Positions 58,815 to 64,000 of a stretch of DNA of 64,000 bases are shown one piece after another; position 1 is the stretch's first letter; every line of letters begins with the position of its first letter. Position numbers and translations under genes: made by a program. Below the pieces are notes generated by a model. That model did no database searches. It was not told where the DNA came from and worked only from the letters and a program-made list of their open reading frames with translations. This DNA is from Malachius bipustulatus (Eukaryota; Arthropoda; Insecta; Coleoptera; Melyridae): assembly GCA_910589415.1 (NCBI GenBank), contig OU342633.1, positions 17,956,858-18,020,857 on the forward strand, read 5' to 3'.

Positions 58815-59556
58815 CAGAGTGTCCCAGCTTATTCGTTGCGGTCTCGGTAGGCCAAACGATGGATTTTTTCAAAAAATGTTTTGCAAATTCATGTACGCAG
58901 GATCACAATGGTCATAATTTAAAATTATTTTGGAGTATACAGAGTGCCCTATATGACAAAAGCATATCAAAGTTATGTTTTTTTTTTAATGGATTGGCTC
59001 TTATTGCACTCTTAGATTATCTGAGAAGAAAACTAAGATTGGTTTTTACAGTTGGTGTTTAAATTAAGAAGTTTGTGAGTTATAGACAAGTGAAAATCGC
59101 AATTTTTGAGGTTCAAAGCCCTATACAACGAAAACAGTTCAAGATAGAGAAAAATGGCTTACATGTCCCTATTTTAACTCTTATTATTATTATTATTTTA
59201 TATATTATTACCATTAGATGTATATGAAAAGTTAAAATAGGGACATGTAAGCCGTTTTTGTTGTACAGGGCCTAGAACTTCGAAAATTGCGATTTTCACT
59301 TGTTTATAACTACAAGGTTCTCAATTTAAAAACATTTTTTTCTTCTCATACAATCTAAAAATGCAATAACATAGGAGCATTCCATTAAAAAAAAACATAA
59401 CTTTGATATGCCACTGTTATATGGGACACTCTGTATACTCCAAAATGATTTTAAAATATTGTCATTGTGATCTTGCACTTGAATTTGCAGAAAATTTTTT
59501 GAAAAAAATCAATCGTTTGGCTTACAGACAACGCTTGGAATAAGCTGGGACACCTG
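58815..59556. mobile_element. Nested foldback pair, same centre
   Basis: Outer ends CAGAGTGTCCCAGCTTATTC and GAATAAGCTGGGACACCTG, with TA on both sides and arms of about 123 and 121 bp. Inner element 58940-59433 with CAGAGTGCCCTATATG and CATATGGGACACTCTG-like ends and its own TA copies. Inner arms share GTTAAAATAGGGACATGTAA and GCGATTTTCACTTGTTTATA. Without the inner element the site would read GGAGTATATACTCC, a perfect palindrome centred on the TA. Confidence 0.85.
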
Positions 59557-59559
59557 TAT

Positions 59560-61015
59560 ATCTTCAAATTTATCGAAATTTCGAAACTACTGAGAAAGAT
59601 ACAATACATAATGTATGTTGCATGGGTCTCTGATTTCATGTTTCGAGTTTATTGTACCTCTCCAGCGAAAAATAGTTCCCGTAAGCGACCATATCTTGGG
59701 AACTATTGATCCTAGAACCTCAAAAAAATTGTTTAAACTCAAGTGAATACGAGAAATTGAATGAAAATTTTTTATTGAAATAAATTTTGAGAGTTAAGGA
59801 TATTTTATAATTCCAGGGAAGTAAGTACATAGCGGGAGTTTGAAATCGAGTACTTTCCAACTAGTTTTAGAATCTTCCTCTCCCATATAATTTTATAATT
59901 TCGTCACCCCTTTTGTATTTAATGCACCTTTTTTCAACACAGTGTAGTTTTATACCATATAAATTCATGTGATTGAATGTAAATGTCTTTCCACCCCTTA
60001 TAACCTAATCCCATATAAGAATTAATAGTAGTAATGCGATAGCGAACATCTATCACAGTGATTTACAACCACATTCGGATAAATAATAAAATCGTATCCT
60101 ATCATTAAAAGCTCTTACCGAAAAGCCTCACAGAAATAATTATTATTTAATTTATTATATTACAGGTCTGGTTCGTCCTAGGGATTCATTCTAGACATTT
60201 GAGCCAAATTATTAAATATGTACTTAACAGATTTTATCTACTCCCTTATATTAAAGTTGTCAATAACAAAACACCTTGCATAACCTGAAAGTGAGCCTCT
60301 GCATTAAATTAAAAATTAAATCAACACAAAATTAAATACCAAGACATATATTATGTAAAAAGACAAATAAAGCCGACCCAAATGAAAGAATAAAAAAAAG
60401 AATTTTTTTTCATCGAAAATAGCTTGGCTTCATCATCCTCAATTCACCCCTCGGTATGCAAATGCTGACTGTGAATATCCGAATATCCAGAGTGCGGGCT
60501 TTTAGAGTCATATGTATGCGCGGAGATCTTACTCTGCATTCATTCCTCTTCGGCAATGAGCGGGGGCGGCGTGAGACGAGGAAGCAGCCTGAGACGGGGG
60601 CGGTGATCTGGCTGCGGCGGCGGCGGCATAATCCCACCCGCAATCCATCTTGATTGCACTGGATAGAGTGGAACCGGATCTATCTGTACTTCCAGCATCC
60701 ATAGTAAAATACGAGTATCATAATATCATATTGCCTACTTTTATGTTCAGTATAGATATTTTAAAGAATTACCCAATTTTACGTGTTACAAATCAAAGTC
60801 TTCGGAAGAAAAATTACAGAGAACACACGGCTATAATATGCGCATGCATAATATGATACCTGTTTTGTTATAAAATTAGTAGGTATACAGAGTGAATCAT
60901 ATGAAACGAATAAATTCATTTTCTCATGGTCAATATTTGTAAAATATTGAAAAAAAAAAACAAACCATATCAATTATTTTAAATTTATTTTATGTTCTAT
61001 TGACGTAAAATATTT
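59560..61015. other. No gene; GC-rich island
   Basis: 60510-60660 is strongly GC-rich (CGGCGGCGGCGGC at 60615) in otherwise AT-rich DNA. Frames on both strands there are not recognisable. A promoter, first exon or conserved element is possible. Confidence 0.35.
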
Positions 61016-61020
61016 CTATA

Positions 61021-61960
61021 CAGGGTGTTCCTTGCCTTGGTAATGACGACATTGTCTATTTTTTTAAAACAGAACACCCTGTATGTTTTACATTTACATT
61101 TTCAGATTGTCTGAGAAAATCCAGTAACAATGGTTTTTATACAGCTGCTGTTTAATAAATTGAGTAGGTAGGTTATGAGTTATAAACAAATGAAGTTCGC
61201 AATTTACCATTTTCAACATTGACAAAGGCTCAAGATATCAGAAAATGGCGTACATGTCTCTATCCTAACCTTTTATACAGGGTGGAAACTTTTTGTACTG
61301 TTCTTGGCGGCCATAAGAAAAACAAAAGTTGACTATGAATACTCTGGGATCTAATAGTTGGCTTTGAATATTTTTGAAATGTCAGATCGACAGCTTTTGA
61401 CGTCCTATGTATGCCCACGAAAAATTATTTATTAATTTCCAAAAATAAGAGAGTTATGACAAAAATAAGAAATATCGATTTTTCAGTTTTTTCAGGATAT
61501 TTCAGGAACGGTCCGAGATCTCGACGGATTCGAGATGGTCACAAAATAGAGCATCTTTCTTCTGATTTAACCGACCCTGTATCTCTTAGCGTTTAGGAGA
61601 TCCCAATGATGGAAAACTATCCGATGAAGTATATGAAATTTTTATATAGGGTTATGCAAATGATCAGATTTTTAATCACCCTGTATAAAAATTTTTATCT
61701 AAACCATAGAATAGTACATAAAAAGTTAAAATAGGGACATGGTAAGCTGTTTTCCGATATTTTAAGCCGATTCCAATGTGAGTTGCTTGGAAAATGTGAA
61801 ATTGCGATTTTCATTTGTTTACCTATAACTCGTAACCTACTCAATTTAAACACCAACTGTAAGAGACAATCTTATTTGATTTTCTCAGACAATATGTAAA
61901 TGTAATAATATACAGAGTGTCCTATTCGAACAAATAGACATTGTCGTCATTAAATGAAAA
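61021..61960. mobile_element. Foldback with inserted second element
   Basis: Left arm from CAGGGTGTTCCTTGCC (TA at 61019) with AATGACGACATTGTCTATT; the right arm carries AATAGACATTGTCGTCATT near 61933. The inner arms match those of 58940-59433 (GGGACATG, TATAAC, GAGTAGG). An inner element at 61278-61683 (CAGGGTGGAAAC ... AATCACCCTG, TA both sides) lies in the loop. It holds the uninterrupted copy of the GGCGGCCAT repeat. Confidence 0.75.
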
Positions 61961-63300
61961 CAATGAAAATGACGTCAATTGTTGCAAACTTTCACCCAAT
62001 TTTTTCAATAATGTATCAACAGGCTTAAAATATAACTACATCAACAGAAGCAGCTTTCTAATGTAGGTATACAAATTGTTAAGTAAACATTTTTCTCTAA
62101 AACATTATAGAGAGACAATAATTCAATCCTAAGATTTTACCATTGAAATTCTTATATGGTGCATCGGCCACTGAAGCCCCCGTATTAACACTAACGAAGA
62201 TAATTTTCATTGAAATTTAATTCAATAATTGAAAGTTGAAAATTAATTGAAATAATTTCATTGAAAACTATTTATTAGGTTAATAGTACCCTGTATATTC
62301 AGAAAAGTATCTATTTTATTAATTTATTTTTTTATTTTTTGATAAGCTCATTTGCTTCAGAGGCGAGTTATATATCGTTAATGCAAGTAAATTAAGAGGA
62401 TAATCCCTTTCATTTACTGGAAATATACAATGAATATTCCCGCGAGCGATTCCCATTATGATAATGACATTATATTGGCAATATAGATCACTTGACGTAG
62501 ATTACGGGGCACTCCAATGTATTATTATTTAATATAGCCGGTCCGCAGGCTCGTTACCGGGCCTAAATTGGACTGTGAAGATAAGAGTAATTGCCAGGGC
62601 AAACACAATATCCCCGCGCTGCTGACATATGTCCTGTCCTATTAACTCCGTTATGTACACAAACTATATCCATGGATATATTATGTAACTTTAATATATC
62701 AATGATTGGACGATATGCTCGAGAGTTAATTAAATCGGGAAGTGGATGGTTAATAAAGCAATAAAGGTGTCCTCATAGATATTTGATATACCTACAACAG
62801 GTATAACGCGTGGAGTGAATATGCAAATACGACACGAAAAATATTGTTAATAATTGTTAAAAAATAAGTATGTACGAGATCTATTACTAAATAATTACCT
62901 ACTTCTAGAGGAAGATTAGTAGTTGTGCATTCCTGCGACTAAAACAAACTACTGGACTTCGGGATTCAGTATTAAAGCTATAAGGCGGATTCGATATTAA
63001 GAAAATAACAGTCGAAAGTAAATTAAATCAACATGAATTTCAATATAACTCCATATGTACTTAGGTAGCTTATAAGAAATGGTAAAACTGAAGGAGATAT
63101 TTTCTTCACCATAAACCATCTTCCTCAACTTCCTCTGCATTTTTCTGATTGCACAACTTTTGTAGTTCTTCTTTTGTTTCAAAGTTCATTAGAAAGTGAT
63201 GAATCCTTGTTACCGATAATTTGAGGCGTGCTTCATAAGGACTCTCAGTTATTTCAGTGTGTAGAGATCGATTTTTATTGTTTTGCACAAATCTTCAGAT
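61961..63300. other. Low-copy DNA, no gene seen
   Basis: About 62340-62680 is repeat-free and GC-richer, a candidate conserved non-coding block. The minus frame 63288-63106 (RIHHFLMNFETKEELQKLCN) has protein-like composition but I do not recognise it; it could be a fragment of a transposon gene. Confidence 0.3.
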
Positions 63301-63989
63301 CATTTCGTTGTATTTTGGTCGCTCAACCATTTAACCATCAGCATGTCCCTTACATCTTGATTCTGACATTTTGGTCTCTATGAACCTTTATTGACTTTGG
63401 GATGGTGAGGTTTTCCATGAACCAGCTTAAATCCGGGCCACATTTCAACAAGATTTTTTAGCTACCAGATTCAAACGCTACATGAGTACTGGTACTCCGG
63501 ATCCGTAGTGGTGCTGATACAGGCCCAAAATCGATTATTAAGTGTTTTTTTTGTGTCTTAGACACGTTCTGGTGATTTCAAAAGGTCCAGAACTCATTTT
63601 GATGCTTATCAAATGGTCAGAAAGCGATATTTCGGAGATTGGCAATACGCTAGCAACCAGAACGCGTTTTGGTAATATTTTTCGACTATTGGCCAAAACG
63701 GTGTATTCTGTTACACCCTATCCGTAGCCGATGTAGAATAACTTTATTTTTCCTAGTCATTGGGGGAAGCTTGAAAGCATCCGTGTTGGATTGGATCTTT
63801 TCTGGGGATTGATTCGGTAAGGAGGCTTCCTTTACAGCCTGGTCTACTAACTCTTTACCGGAAATTCCTGCGTAAAAGGGAAGTCAAATTAGAGTTACAT
63901 CCCCGATTCTGTGAGGCTGTAAGATGAGTCATATTATATGGCTTGCTCCAACGGATGCTGAGTGTAACATATCCCAAAAAAGTGGATAA
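63301..63989 (-). pseudogene. LINE RNase H fragment
   Basis: Minus strand from about 63985: VTLI, a stop, then LPFYAGISGKELVDQAVKEA and SLPN, matching the W-I-P-S-H-x-G-I-x-G-N-E-x-A-D-x-A-A-K-E-A end of RNase H in non-LTR retrotransposons. NKVILHRLRIGCNRIHRF near 63740-63690 corresponds to the R-L-R-I-G-H-T-R-x-T-H stretch that follows. The rest, to about 63300, is too decayed to read. It probably continues beyond the window. Confidence 0.7.
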
Positions 63990-64000
63990 TGCAAGTGAGT

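Noticed and set aside
60410..60653. Arginine-rich frames on both strands
   Set aside because: They arise from the CGG-rich island; no family resemblance.

Overview
This window looks like AT-rich insect nuclear DNA with no convincing host protein-coding gene. The animal assignment rests on decayed Jockey-like and R1-like non-LTR retrotransposons, two Tc1/mariner transposases of the type common in insects, a tRNA-derived SINE, GT-AG introns in a transposon gene, and a very high density of small TA-flanked inverted-repeat DNA transposons. The insect order cannot be decided from what is visible. Almost every long open reading frame that makes sense is a piece of a broken mobile element.

Layout. 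1-1500 is mostly single-copy and partly GC-rich. 2592-3238 is a decayed Crypton-like tyrosine recombinase. 3293-3467 is a hairpin repeat. 5917-6987 is a broken Tc1/mariner transposase followed by a hairpin MITE. 8227-9812 holds two non-LTR fragments (reverse transcriptase, then endonuclease, in the wrong order). 11079-11934 (minus) is a second broken transposase. 12658-13990 and 16090-17960 (minus) are two LINE bodies. 17886-18016 is a third RT fragment, next to a roughly 142-bp tandem repeat. 21388-25908 contains members of one foldback family, one of them inserted cleanly into a LINE. 30820-34305 is an intron-containing transposase-like gene (DDE type, possibly Sola-like), split by a 1.07-kb DNA element with an AATT target duplication. 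35019-43200 mixes LINE 3' ends with long foldbacks and two copies of a hairpin element. 44865-46920 is a composite with a long hairpin and an LTR-like block. 47000-52750 is packed with MITEs and three abutting foldbacks. 54850-61990 is a nest of foldbacks, one TA-flanked element and a SINE. The right edge (63690-64000) is another LINE RNase H fragment.

How the parts relate. The dominant theme is nested insertion. Small elements with TACAGGGTG-like ends and TA duplications sit in each other, and in two clear cases the inner element sits at the exact centre of the palindrome formed by the outer one. Four hairpins share a central core close to CTCGCCTACGGCTCGT although their arms differ. These two patterns, plus the Crypton remnant and the split transposase gene, are the observations most worth following. 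Between the repeats are several low-copy, GC-richer blocks that could be conserved non-coding DNA of a neighbouring gene; this is inference only.
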